Assembly (NCBI GenBank): GCA_963638365.1
Contig: CAVHRK010000097.1
Coordinates: 1-64,000 of the forward strand
DNA from: Suilimivivens sp963638365
Lineage (GTDB): Bacteria > Bacillota > Clostridia > Lachnospirales > Lachnospiraceae
Length of the DNA: 64,000 bases
Direction: 5' to 3'
Shown: positions 41,897-51,410 of the stretch, piece by piece
Layout of the letters: each line of letters begins with the position of its first letter
Position numbering within the stretch: the stretch's first letter is position 1
Made by a program: the position numbers and the translations under genes
The notes under the pieces: model-generated
What the model saw: the letters and a program-made list of their open reading frames with translations, nothing else
What the model was told of the DNA's origin: nothing
Databases searched by the model: none

Positions 41897-42151
41897 ATGA
41901 GATACAGTTATAAGCCGTCAGGCGTGTGTGCAATGCAGATTAATTTTGATATTGATGGAGATGTGATCTCCAATGTGGAATTTATCGGAGGCTGTAACGG
42001 AAATCTGAAAGCCGTTTCCAAGCTGGTGGATGGATGTACCGTGGACTACATCGAAAGCAAGCTGCTCGGAAACACCTGTGGATTCAAGCCGACCTCCTGT
42101 GCTGACCAGTTATGCAAGGCAGTACGGCAGGCATATGAAGAGACGAAATAA
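41897..42151 (+). CDS. TSCPD-domain protein
   Basis: The 84-residue protein is a stand-alone TSCPD domain: its C-terminal cysteines lie in GNTCGFKPTSCADQLC, and an earlier CNGN follows a glycine pair. The domain is also found at the C-terminus of vitamin B12-dependent ribonucleotide reductases, where it binds metal. AAGGAGT precedes the ATG. It lies 35 nt after the DUF4190-like gene and ends before a terminator. Its biochemical role alone is not known. Confidence 0.88.
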   Translation: MRYSYKPSGVCAMQINFDIDGDVISNVEFIGGCNGNLKAVSKLVDGCTVDYIESKLLGNTCGFKPTSCADQLCKAVRQAYEETK

Positions 42152-42171
42152 GGGTAATGCTGTTTAAGAGG

Positions 42172-42203
42172 AAAGGGCCGTGGAAGACACGGTCCTTTGT
42201 TAT
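42172..42203 (+). terminator. Terminator of the DUF4190/TSCPD operon
   Basis: An 11-bp stem with one G-T pair (42172-42182 with 42188-42198), a 5-nt loop, then TTTGTTAT. Confidence 0.75.
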
Positions 42204-42275
42204 GTCTGGCATGTAGTATTTTGTGTATAGGGAAAATCTCCTATGTGCAAAAATCTTCTATATGTAGAAAAACAC

Positions 42276-42304
42276 TTGCATATCTTTCTAGATGTAGCTA
42301 AAAT
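42276..42304 (+). promoter_or_regulatory. Promoter of the sortase/LRR operon
   Basis: TTGCAT at 42276-42281, a 17-nt spacer and TAAAAT at 42299-42304. Two near-identical direct repeats of ATCTT(T)CTA-x-ATGTAG begin at 42253 and 42282, 29 nt apart, one upstream of the -35 and one in the spacer. Confidence 0.65.
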
Positions 42305-42338
42305 AAATGTATATGTTTTTATAAAGGAGTAGTATGCC

Positions 42339-43553
42339 ATGACTTCAGAAAACCTGTCAGTGGGGGGCGTGCGTTTTCGTACCAGGGCAGATTATGAGGC
42401 AGCTCTGAGGGATCAGAAGAAGATTGACGAGATCAGGGCACATGTGGATTTCAATAATAAAAAGCAGTTAGAAGGCCTGTTCAATGAGATGCAGGCCGGA
42501 GTCTACCGGTTCGAAACCATCATTGGAACTCATTTTGATGATGAGGTCTATGAAAAGATGGAGCAGATAAAGAAGAATCCTTCCGCACAGAAGAAAGAGA
42601 AGAAACATTCTCTTAAGAAGAGCGGAAGCAGGGTTCCCCAGAAGGGAATAAGAGAAACTGCTTCTGCAGGCAGAAAAGCTGCAAGAGCAGACGCAGGGAA
42701 TACGAAGAATAATGCAAAGTACCAGGCGGTAATTGAAAAGGAAGCAATTAAGGAACTGCAGAAAGCAGAGAAGATGCGGAAAAGAATTATGATTCTGGCA
42801 TCCATTGTTGCAGCAGCGAGCCTCGGATACTTTTTCATATATTATTATTTCAGTGCACGGACCAACATGGACTATGACCAGTTGGCCTCCCTTAAGGGAA
42901 GCGACGTGTTAAGCTCCGGGGCACAGCAGGAACAGAATACCTTTTCCTTACATAAATCAGCCGTCCGGCTTCCGGATATCCTTCCGGAGTATGAAACTTT
43001 ATATAATAAGAATAAAAAGCTAATCGGATGGCTCAAAATTGACGATACAAATATAGATTACCCTGTCATGCAGACTTCGGATAATACTTATTATCTGGAT
43101 CACAATTACAACCAGGAATATGACAAGAATGGAAGCATTTTTCTGGATTATAACTGCAGTGTGTATCCCCGTTCCACGAATATGATTGTCTACGGACATC
43201 ATATGAAATCGGGTAACATGTTCGGTAATCTGCAGAAATATGCCAAGGAATCCTATGGCGAGAAGCATTCTATCATCACGTTTGATACAATCTATGAAAA
43301 GGCACAGTATCAGGTGATGTATGTGTTCCGTTCACAGGTTTATAATGAGGATGATATTGTTTTCAAGTATTATCAGTTCATTGAGGCAAATTCTGAAACA
43401 GAATTCAATTCCTATATGCAGGAAATGAGTGCATTGAGCTTATACGATACCGGTGTGACAGCAGAATTCGGCGACAGCCTCCTGACGTTATCTACCTGTG
43501 ACAGCTCCCAGACGGACGGGCGTTTCGTTGTGGTAGCGAAGCGGATAAGCTAA
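42339..43553 (+). CDS. Class B sortase with long N-terminal cytoplasmic domain
   Basis: This transpeptidase cleaves C-terminal sorting signals and joins surface proteins to the cell wall. It has 404 residues. About 148 basic, Lys/Ala-rich cytoplasmic residues precede a membrane helix (about 149-171), an extracytoplasmic stalk and the sortase barrel. The catalytic triad is visible: His287 in VYGHHM, Cys387 in LLTLSTCDSS and Arg395 in DGRFVVV. The IDYPVMQTSDNTYYLDHN segment is typical of class B. Usual class B sortases are about 250 residues, so the N-terminal domain is an addition. Two genes for proteins with matching sorting signals lie downstream on the same strand. Confidence 0.93.
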   Translation: MTSENLSVGGVRFRTRADYEAALRDQKKIDEIRAHVDFNNKKQLEGLFNEMQAGVYRFETIIGTHFDDEVYEKMEQIKKNPSAQKKEKKHSLKKSGSRVPQKGIRETASAGRKAARADAGNTKNNAKYQAVIEKEAIKELQKAEKMRKRIMILASIVAAASLGYFFIYYYFSARTNMDYDQLASLKGSDVLSSGAQQEQNTFSLHKSAVRLPDILPEYETLYNKNKKLIGWLKIDDTNIDYPVMQTSDNTYYLDHNYNQEYDKNGSIFLDYNCSVYPRSTNMIVYGHHMKSGNMFGNLQKYAKESYGEKHSIITFDTIYEKAQYQVMYVFRSQVYNEDDIVFKYYQFIEANSETEFNSYMQEMSALSLYDTGVTAEFGDSLLTLSTCDSSQTDGRFVVVAKRIS

Positions 43554-43618
43554 ACAGTTCGTAAATAAATCTGTTCATGATAAAGAATGCATTGTAAAAG
43601 AAAGGCTTGGTTTTTTCA

Positions 43619-46600
43619 ATGACAAAAGTTGCAAAAAAGAAAAACAGAAGATTAAGAAGACAGATCCGGAAAACAATCGGCGCACTGCTGATGGTTTCCG
43701 CTATTGTAGTTGCTGCGATTCCGGTGACGGGAGTAAATGCAGAGCCGACTGTTAAGTCAGAGCCGGAAAGAAAAGTCTGGGTCTGGGATGATAATAAAAC
43801 AGAAGAAAGCGTGAAAGGAAGCCCGGCATCGTCCATACAGGCAGCAACGAAGAACACCATTCCTTATGTGCCGGACAGTTCCATCGTGTATACTTCCGGT
43901 GATGGCCGGTTTCAGTTTGCCTATGTCGATCCGGATGGCGGTGGTAACAAATATGCGGTTATTCTGAATTATAACGCAAATGCATTGGCTGAGAGTTCGT
44001 TGACGATTCCGGATACGATGGAAGCGTTTAAGAAATATAAACAGACCTCTTCGGATGGTTATTTCTGTCTGGTTACACAGAATGATGAATTTATGTTTTA
44101 TGATGTGTATGAACAGGCAACGGATGACGCAGATGTTCCACTTTACCGGGTTCCTGGAGTAAAGTATGGGGATTATGGACATGAGGTGATACCTGATGGC
44201 TCCCAGACAGGAGAATCCATCATTGTTAACCGGAATCAATTATATTATGGTTCGGATGGAAGCACACTGGTTTATCGTAACGATGAAATAGAAACAGATG
44301 AAGAAGGAAATCAACATACCGTTCAGGTGGATTATCCGGTAGAAGCAATTATGGTAACGAATCAGAAGCCATGCTATTACGAGCAGAGATCCATCTGGGG
44401 AGATCTGGATGATACAGAATTGTATTATCAGGTGAAGGACAGTGTGACAACTACGCAGCCGAATGGTACGTTAATTCACCCGTCTTCACAGGCTCATTAC
44501 CGTATTGATGCGATTGTGAAGTATATTGGTCAACAGTTTGTAGATGCGGAAATTGTTACAGATACTACTACGGGAGTTCAGTATGTTGCAAGTTGGAAGG
44601 TGCGTCCGGGAAAATACAGGGAAAAACCGGATGATGGAGTTTTTGCAAATAATTCCAATATTACGAATTTACAGATTGGATCCAATCTTTCCGGTATCAG
44701 TGATTATGCGTTCCAGGGGTGCGCAACATTACAGAGCGTTTCCTTTGGAAATAATCTGCAGACCGTTGGAAACGGAGCTTTTGCAAACTGTATCCGTTTA
44801 AGCAACTGTGATATCCCGGCAAACTCCAATATTCAGGCGTTGGGCAAAGATGCATTTTATAATTGTACGGCATTGACGAGTATCACAATTCCGATTGGAT
44901 TAAAAGCTATTGGCGATTCCTGCTTTGAAGGCTGTACCCGTTTACAGACGATAGATCTGTGTGGTGGCAGCGAACTGGATACCATGTTACAGACCATTGG
45001 TAATTCGGCATTTAAGAATTGTAGTTCCTTAAGCTCATTGACCTTCCCGACACAGTATGCAGAAGAAGATTTACAGATTGGTGTTTTTGAAGGATGTTCT
45101 AATCTTCAGTTTGTGAAGGTGCCCAATAAGTCCATGAACTTTGTTGATGATACAAATAGTGGATTAACGTTTGATAATTTTAAAAATACTGTTCCAGAGA
45201 GTTTTTATTTCTGGGGAGCAGATACCGATACGAATGACCGCAATGGTCGTTCACCACTTCATAAAACAGCAAATGATAATCAGATTGCTTATAAGTACTT
45301 TGACAAAGAAGTGTATGAAATTGTAATTAAGGAAGAAAACGGAACCTCTTCCATTACCTATCAGGTAAATGATCAGAACCAGTTAATTAAGATCTGGCTG
45401 GAAGGTAAACCGGTTAATGTGGTGATTCCGAAGACCATCGGACCTTACGGAATTGCTTCTATTGGTACGGGATGTTTTAACGATGCATGTACAATTAAAC
45501 GCGTCACGATTCCGGAAACCGTGGTACGGATTGAAGATGGTGCATTTAAGGGTAGCCATAATCTGGAAACAGTCAGCTTTGATGATGCTTCTACCATACA
45601 GTATATTGGTACGGATGCATTCCGGACACAGGTGGTTTCCTGCGGACATACAATTACAGACAAGGATCCGGAACTTACCTTTGTAGGTGCAATGATGAAT
45701 GACAATGGAGAAGATACCGTTCCATTCATTTATGCAATGACTCCGGAGAATACCATCAACAATCAAAGTCAGAATAAGTCATGGATTACCTGCCATAGTG
45801 GATTCCCTACCAATATGGAAGTAAAGTATGTTTATGACTTTACTACGAATACTGGAAGTGCCCAGATGCAGAGTTATCCGAGATATGAGTTATATGGGGA
45901 TGTTACGAAACTCAGAGAATGGGTAAAAGCCTTGCCATATGTAGATGAAACGGATGAAGACGTTGTTGATAATTATGTGGAAACAATTAAGGGAGCATAT
46001 GATAAATATATTGCGGCTAATTCCTCTGATCCTCCGACAGAAGAACAGATGCAGATTATTAATGCAGCCTTAAATGTTGTTGTTCCTACGAATGTGGACA
46101 GCCTGAAACCTGGATTGTTCTCTGGCTATAAAGCAGATTCCAATGGAGAAGCAACTCCAGTATCGGGAATGACACCGGATACCATGATTAATTCTATTGT
46201 ATTAAATGGTGTAGATGAAATTGAACCGTTTACCTTTACTGGTTGTAGTTCACTTAAGAATGTTTCCATCATCAAGGCAAGTAAGATTGGTGATTATGCG
46301 TTTGGAGCAGTAGAGAATATTGATTCTTCTAATGGGCATGTTACAACGGAACAGAATTGTGATGCTCTCGAGCAGGTAACTCTCGGAAGCAATATAGTGG
46401 ATGTTGGAAAACGTCCGTTCCGTGGATGTACGAATTTGAATACGATTACCTGTCTTGGTGACAACTTATCTTATCAGGATGGAGTATTGTATCAGCCGAC
46501 AGGAAGCGGTAAGATCCTGTTGGAATGTCTGGAGAGCCGTGGAGATACGGTTGGCTCTTATACCGTAGGACCGGATGAATTATCCGGGGTTACCGAAATT

Positions 46601-48565
46601 CAGGAAGAAGCCTTCATGAATTGCGACAGTATCGGAAAGGTAGATTTATCCGATACAACGGTGAGCGATATCCCGGAAAAAGCATTTTATGATGCAGAGG
46701 ATCTGAATACGGTTATTTTACCGGATACGGTTAAGAATATTGAGGCAGAATCTTTCCAGAACAGTGGAATCCGTGTACTTACGATTCCTGGTAATCAGGC
46801 ATACATAGAGAAGGATGCTTTTAAGAACAGTGAAAAGCAGCAGACTATCACCTTTGAATGTGTACAGGGAACAACCGCAGATCGTTATGCGAAAGAATAC
46901 AGTTATATTAATCCGGAATATGGAAAGGTTTATGTAGAGCATACCGTATTCTTCTGGGATTACCCGGATTATCCGGATACATCCACCAAGACACTGTTCT
47001 ATAAGGTAAAGGTACGTGATGGAGAAGATGCAGTTCCTCCGACTGAAACACCGACACATGAAGGTTATATGTTCAGTGGATGGACCGATTATACCAATAT
47101 TTCCAAAGATACCGATGTATGGCCGAGTTTTGGAAGTAATATTTATAAAGTAGAGTTCTTAGACTGGGATGGAACCGTAATTTCACAGACCGGATTTACT
47201 AATCCGCAGTATATTGAAGAGGGAAAGAGCGCAACGCCACCTCCAACAGATCCTACCAGAGAAGGATTTACCTTTGCTGGCTGGACGCCGGATTATCATG
47301 ATGTTTCCAAGGACCTGACAGTTATTGCAAAGTATACGGATAATTCGGGAGATCAGAGCAGACATACCGTTACGTTCTATGCTTATGAAAATAATCAGAT
47401 GACGGCAATCAGTGTTCAGAAGGTCAATGATGGAGAAGCGGCAGTAGAACCGGCCGTACCGGCAAGAACGGGATATACTTTTACCGGCTGGTATCCGGAT
47501 AAGTCCGTATTCTCCAAGGTAACAACCGATTTGACGATTGTTGCTTCCTACGAGAAGAACTCCGCAAGCGCGAGTGCATCACCGAGCGGAAGTGCTTCAA
47601 CAAGTGCATCCCCTTCCCCGTCCTCAACGGCTGGAAACAATGGCAATAACAGTAATAATGGTGATGATACCAAGAAGTATACCGTAAGCGTATCCGGTGG
47701 CAGCGGAAGCGGAAGCTATCCGGCAGGTGCGATCGTCGCATTGAATGCATATGACATGGGTGTTGGCAAGGTGTTTGATAAGTGGACAACATCCACAGCA
47801 GGCGTTGGATTTGCAAATGCAGAAGCAACCTCAACAACCTTTACCATGCCGGCAGCTAATGTTGCGATTACCGCAACCTACAAGACCGGAAACGGAACCT
47901 CCTCGAGTACAGGTGGAAACAGTGGATCGAACAGTTCCAATGGAAATTCCGGCTCAAACGGAAATAGCGGAAGCAATTCGAACCGCAACAGCGGAACGAC
48001 CGTAGAAGTAACGAAACCTGGTATTTCCAATACGAACCTTGCAGGTGCGACCGTGGCAGGATCTACCGATAACTTCGTGGTTAAGGTAACCGAAGACCAG
48101 ACCGCAAATGATCTGGCCGTACAGGCATTACAGGCCAAATTCGGAGACATCAGCAGGGTGAAGTACTTACCGATGGACATCAGTCTGTATGATTCCACGG
48201 GAAGAACCAAGATTGCAGATACTTCGGGAATTTCTGTAAATATTACGTTACCGCTGCCGGACGATCTGGCACAGTACGCAGGAAATAATAAAGTGGCATC
48301 CACATTGGGAGGAACCATTGAAGATCTGAATACCAGATTTACAACTGTAGATGGTGTTCCCTGTGTGAACTTTACCGCAACACATTTTTCACCCTATGTG
48401 ATTTATGTAGATACCGCAAATCTGACCGCAGGAACAATTGATGCAACTCCGAAGACCGGAGATCCGATTCATCCGAAGTGGTTCCTTGCATTAGGACTTG
48501 CCAGCCTCTCCCTGATCCTGTTCTTCAAGAGAGACCGGAGAGTGCCTAAGACCAGAACGGCATAA
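43619..48565 (+). CDS. Giant sortase-anchored BspA-type leucine-rich-repeat surface protein
   Basis: The 1648-residue protein has a signal peptide (basic start, helix about 20-38, cleavage after VNA). Three blocks of BspA/LRR_5 repeats, of the form AFxxCxxLxxVxIPxxVxxIGxxAF, lie near residues 340-510, 600-670 and 830-1085. Three InlB-type B repeats (GYMFSGWTDY, GFTFAGWTPDY, GYTFTGWYPD) span about 1100-1310. Ser/Ala/Pro and Asn/Ser/Gly linkers and a domain ending in THFSPYVIYVD follow. The C-terminus is a sorting signal: TPKTGDP, a hydrophobic helix (WFLALGLASLSLILFF) and an Arg-rich tail. Start is ATG 43619, though a TTG at 43607 is possible. Likely a surface adhesin; the binding partner is unknown. 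Confidence 0.92.
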   Translation: MTKVAKKKNRRLRRQIRKTIGALLMVSAIVVAAIPVTGVNAEPTVKSEPERKVWVWDDNKTEESVKGSPASSIQAATKNTIPYVPDSSIVYTSGDGRFQFAYVDPDGGGNKYAVILNYNANALAESSLTIPDTMEAFKKYKQTSSDGYFCLVTQNDEFMFYDVYEQATDDADVPLYRVPGVKYGDYGHEVIPDGSQTGESIIVNRNQLYYGSDGSTLVYRNDEIETDEEGNQHTVQVDYPVEAIMVTNQKPCYYEQRSIWGDLDDTELYYQVKDSVTTTQPNGTLIHPSSQAHYRIDAIVKYIGQQFVDAEIVTDTTTGVQYVASWKVRPGKYREKPDDGVFANNSNITNLQIGSNLSGISDYAFQGCATLQSVSFGNNLQTVGNGAFANCIRLSNCDIPANSNIQALGKDAFYNCTALTSITIPIGLKAIGDSCFEGCTRLQTIDLCGGSELDTMLQTIGNSAFKNCSSLSSLTFPTQYAEEDLQIGVFEGCSNLQFVKVPNKSMNFVDDTNSGLTFDNFKNTVPESFYFWGADTDTNDRNGRSPLHKTANDNQIAYKYFDKEVYEIVIKEENGTSSITYQVNDQNQLIKIWLEGKPVNVVIPKTIGPYGIASIGTGCFNDACTIKRVTIPETVVRIEDGAFKGSHNLETVSFDDASTIQYIGTDAFRTQVVSCGHTITDKDPELTFVGAMMNDNGEDTVPFIYAMTPENTINNQSQNKSWITCHSGFPTNMEVKYVYDFTTNTGSAQMQSYPRYELYGDVTKLREWVKALPYVDETDEDVVDNYVETIKGAYDKYIAANSSDPPTEEQMQIINAALNVVVPTNVDSLKPGLFSGYKADSNGEATPVSGMTPDTMINSIVLNGVDEIEPFTFTGCSSLKNVSIIKASKIGDYAFGAVENIDSSNGHVTTEQNCDALEQVTLGSNIVDVGKRPFRGCTNLNTITCLGDNLSYQDGVLYQPTGSGKILLECLESRGDTVGSYTVGPDELSGVTEIQEEAFMNCDSIGKVDLSDTTVSDIPEKAFYDAEDLNTVILPDTVKNIEAESFQNSGIRVLTIPGNQAYIEKDAFKNSEKQQTITFECVQGTTADRYAKEYSYINPEYGKVYVEHTVFFWDYPDYPDTSTKTLFYKVKVRDGEDAVPPTETPTHEGYMFSGWTDYTNISKDTDVWPSFGSNIYKVEFLDWDGTVISQTGFTNPQYIEEGKSATPPPTDPTREGFTFAGWTPDYHDVSKDLTVIAKYTDNSGDQSRHTVTFYAYENNQMTAISVQKVNDGEAAVEPAVPARTGYTFTGWYPDKSVFSKVTTDLTIVASYEKNSASASASPSGSASTSASPSPSSTAGNNGNNSNNGDDTKKYTVSVSGGSGSGSYPAGAIVALNAYDMGVGKVFDKWTTSTAGVGFANAEATSTTFTMPAANVAITATYKTGNGTSSSTGGNSGSNSSNGNSGSNGNSGSNSNRNSGTTVEVTKPGISNTNLAGATVAGSTDNFVVKVTEDQTANDLAVQALQAKFGDISRVKYLPMDISLYDSTGRTKIADTSGISVNITLPLPDDLAQYAGNNKVASTLGGTIEDLNTRFTTVDGVPCVNFTATHFSPYVIYVDTANLTAGTIDATPKTGDPIHPKWFLALGLASLSLILFFKRDRRVPKTRTA

Positions 48566-48575
48566 GGTGGATGGT

Positions 48576-51341
48576 ATGAATAAAAAGATTTCAAAAACAA
48601 TCGGGGTGCTGCTATTGCTGACTGCAGTAGCAGTAACCCAGGTACCAGTATCAGATGCGGAGGCGGCAGGCACTGCATCTGATTTTCAAATGGAAGGAAA
48701 TAAGCTGCTTCGATATTCAGGCACGGCAGAAGTCGTGTCTATTCCGGATGATGTACAGATCATCGGAGAAGAAGCTTTTGCCAACAATAACAATATTGTG
48801 AAAGTTAATATTGATGGGAAAGTAAAGCAGATTGAGAACGGTGCCTTTGCAAACTGTGATTATCTGCGTACCGTGAACATCGGAGATGGCGTGGAACAGA
48901 TTGATGCGGGCGCATTCAGCAATGACACAGCCCTTACCCATGTGTCGGTCGGCTCCGGCGTAAAGAAGCTTGGAAGCGGTGTTTTTGCAGGGGATAAGGC
49001 ACTGACGGATTTTAAGGTATCGGATTCCAATCCCTATTTATTTATGGAAGATGGCATTCTGTATGGAAAGGATCATGCAACCCTGTATTTTCTTCTGCCG
49101 TCATCGCAGAAGGAATCCTTAAATCTGACCAATGATGTGAAGACGATTATGGCATATGCTTTCTGGGGCAATGATTCATTAAAGAAGGTACAGTTGGGAA
49201 GCGGCCTTTATGAGGTTCCTTCTTATGCATTTTCCAATTGCAGTAATCTGACGGATGTTTCGATTCATCTGCCAACGCAGAGCATCGGAGCCAAGGCGTT
49301 TGAAGACTGTGTGAGCTTACAGCATGTGGAGGTTCCGGAATCTGTAACCAATATTCAGGATACGGCATTTGACGGCTGTCCCTATGTGAATTTGGATGCG
49401 AAAGAGGGTTCCTATGCCTGGAATTATGCACAGACTATGCAGAAGACACCGGTAGAACAGGTGGAATATGCCGATGTGCAGCAGGCACAGACCGTACAGC
49501 CGCAGAACCTTACCGGTACGAATCAGTCACAGAACGGTTCCGCAGCTACGGCAAGTCCGGAGCAGACAGAAGCGACAACGAACCAGCCGGAAACTACAGA
49601 TGTGGAGAGCAATACAGATCCGACACCGGTTCCAACGATGACTACTACTTCTGAAACCGTAGAGAATCAGGTATTGCTTGGACAGTCCAGTATTGTGACA
49701 GGCCGGGCGCTGGTTTTCATTGATAATGGCAAGGCGAATGTACAGCAGGGCATGCCGGTACAGAACGCTTCACTTGACTTATCACAGCTTGGAGGAGAGG
49801 ATCAGTCCCAGGGTGATGCCCCTTCACAGAGCACTTCCGATGAGAACATCGGGAACCTGCTTGCAGACAATGCCGAGAAGGGAAAAGGATTCCCGAAATA
49901 TACCATCGTACAGGACAAGATCGCATCCCAGGCTTATTATCAGAATGCAGATCTTACTTCCTATGAAATCCCGGAAGGAATTACAGAAATCGGTGATTTT
50001 GCTTTTGCAAGAAGCGGACTTGAATCGATTGTGATTCCGGAGGGAGTAACGAAGATCGGTTATGGTGCCTTTTATCATTGTGATAACCTGCAGTCCGTGC
50101 AGATTCCGTCTACCGTAACGGAGATCGATGATTATGCATTTGCCAAAACACCGTTCTTAGAGAACAATCATTCCGCAGCCTATCCGTTTGTGGTAGCGGG
50201 AGATGGTATTCTGATCGGATATTTAGGATCCGACAGTATCGTCAATATTCCGGGAGGTGTAAAGCAGATCAGCGACGGCGTGTTCCGGGACCATATGGGA
50301 ATTACGGCCGTGAATCTGCCGGATACGGTAGAAACGATTGGCGAGGATGCATTTAAAGACTGTCACAATCTGACCACGGTAAATGGGGGAAAGAATGTGA
50401 AATCAATCGGAGCCGGAGCATTCCAAGGGTGTGCCTTATCCAATGTGACAATACCTTCTTCGGTAGAAGAAATCGGAATTGCCGCATATGATTTAATCGG
50501 CGGAACCGATACGGTCACCATGGAAGGAACGACACTTCCGAAGCTGACCTATGGAACGGATTCTTCCCGTGCATTGAATAAAGAAGACCGGACCTATGCA
50601 TTTTCCGGAAACTTAAATAAAGTGATCCTACCGACGGGTGTTTCTGATTTTGAAAATACAATTCTGCAGGATGGTATTTATGGATATCAGGGAAATATTT
50701 ATGATGAGCAGGGAAACTTGCTTGCACAGAATCAGGGCGTAAGTAAGGCGTCGGATGTCATGCATGACATTACGATTCCGGGAAGTGAGGAAGACTTTAT
50801 TCTTCATATCCGGGAATCGGAGGATGCAGCCGCAAAAATCAGTGATGCTTACGGTGAACTATATGGAGGACGTACTCCTTCCAAATTGCAGGCGTATGAA
50901 ATTTCTCTGATGGATGCAACCGATACGGTTCCGATTCATAAGCTTGGAAAGCAGACTGCAACGGTAGAGCTGTCGGTTCCGGATGGCATTTCAACCGATC
51001 AGATGCATGTGGTAACCCTGGATGACGATGGACAGTTGGAAGCGGTCAATTATGAGATCGTCGAAAGCAATGGAGAGAATAAGATCCGCTTTACGACCAG
51101 TCATTTTTCGCCCTATGGCATTTATGAATATGACGGCTTCGGTGGAACCGGAGTGGTCAGCAACGGCAAGGCCATCATCCGCGGCGGCATCAAGGATAAT
51201 ACTCCGGATACCGGAGATCTGATTCATCCGAAGTGGTTTCTGGCGCTCGGACTTGCAGCGCTTGCCTGTGTCTTTCTTTTTTACAAAGGACAGGGCAAAA
51301 ACGCCAGTGCGCGGGTTTATGAAATCAGAAATCAGAAATAA
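48576..51341 (+). CDS. Second sortase-anchored BspA-type leucine-rich-repeat protein
   Basis: The 921-residue protein lies 10 nt after the first LRR gene. It has a signal peptide (cleavage near AEA), LRR_5 repeats at about 38-270 (AFANNNNIVKVNID, AFANCDYLRTVNIG and so on), a Gln/Thr/Pro linker (about 290-400), a second LRR block (about 470-690) and a C-terminal domain with TSHFSPYGIYEYD, matching the first protein. The sorting signal reads TPDTGDLIHPKWFLALGLA, then a helix and a basic tail. ATG 48576 has AAGGTGG upstream, which overlaps the previous stop. Both products probably share the upstream sortase. Confidence 0.92.
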   Translation: MNKKISKTIGVLLLLTAVAVTQVPVSDAEAAGTASDFQMEGNKLLRYSGTAEVVSIPDDVQIIGEEAFANNNNIVKVNIDGKVKQIENGAFANCDYLRTVNIGDGVEQIDAGAFSNDTALTHVSVGSGVKKLGSGVFAGDKALTDFKVSDSNPYLFMEDGILYGKDHATLYFLLPSSQKESLNLTNDVKTIMAYAFWGNDSLKKVQLGSGLYEVPSYAFSNCSNLTDVSIHLPTQSIGAKAFEDCVSLQHVEVPESVTNIQDTAFDGCPYVNLDAKEGSYAWNYAQTMQKTPVEQVEYADVQQAQTVQPQNLTGTNQSQNGSAATASPEQTEATTNQPETTDVESNTDPTPVPTMTTTSETVENQVLLGQSSIVTGRALVFIDNGKANVQQGMPVQNASLDLSQLGGEDQSQGDAPSQSTSDENIGNLLADNAEKGKGFPKYTIVQDKIASQAYYQNADLTSYEIPEGITEIGDFAFARSGLESIVIPEGVTKIGYGAFYHCDNLQSVQIPSTVTEIDDYAFAKTPFLENNHSAAYPFVVAGDGILIGYLGSDSIVNIPGGVKQISDGVFRDHMGITAVNLPDTVETIGEDAFKDCHNLTTVNGGKNVKSIGAGAFQGCALSNVTIPSSVEEIGIAAYDLIGGTDTVTMEGTTLPKLTYGTDSSRALNKEDRTYAFSGNLNKVILPTGVSDFENTILQDGIYGYQGNIYDEQGNLLAQNQGVSKASDVMHDITIPGSEEDFILHIRESEDAAAKISDAYGELYGGRTPSKLQAYEISLMDATDTVPIHKLGKQTATVELSVPDGISTDQMHVVTLDDDGQLEAVNYEIVESNGENKIRFTTSHFSPYGIYEYDGFGGTGVVSNGKAIIRGGIKDNTPDTGDLIHPKWFLALGLAALACVFLFYKGQGKNASARVYEIRNQK

Positions 51342-51368
51342 AGATATGATGTAAAATAAACCGAACAA

Positions 51369-51408
51369 AACTTCCGGCATATGATAAAGAAAAAGCCGGA
51401 AGTTTTTA
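51369..51408 (+). terminator. Terminator of the LRR operon, overlapping the next ribosome site
   Basis: A perfect 10-bp stem (51369-51378 with 51395-51404), a 16-nt loop and TTTTTATT. The right arm contains GGAAG (51398-51402), the only plausible ribosome site for the gene starting at 51411. Confidence 0.8.
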
Positions 51409-51410
51409 TT

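Noticed and set aside
43619..51341. Repeats in the LRR and linker regions as CRISPR or satellite DNA
   Set aside because: They are in frame, vary at codon level and encode known protein repeats or Ser/Gly/Asn linkers.
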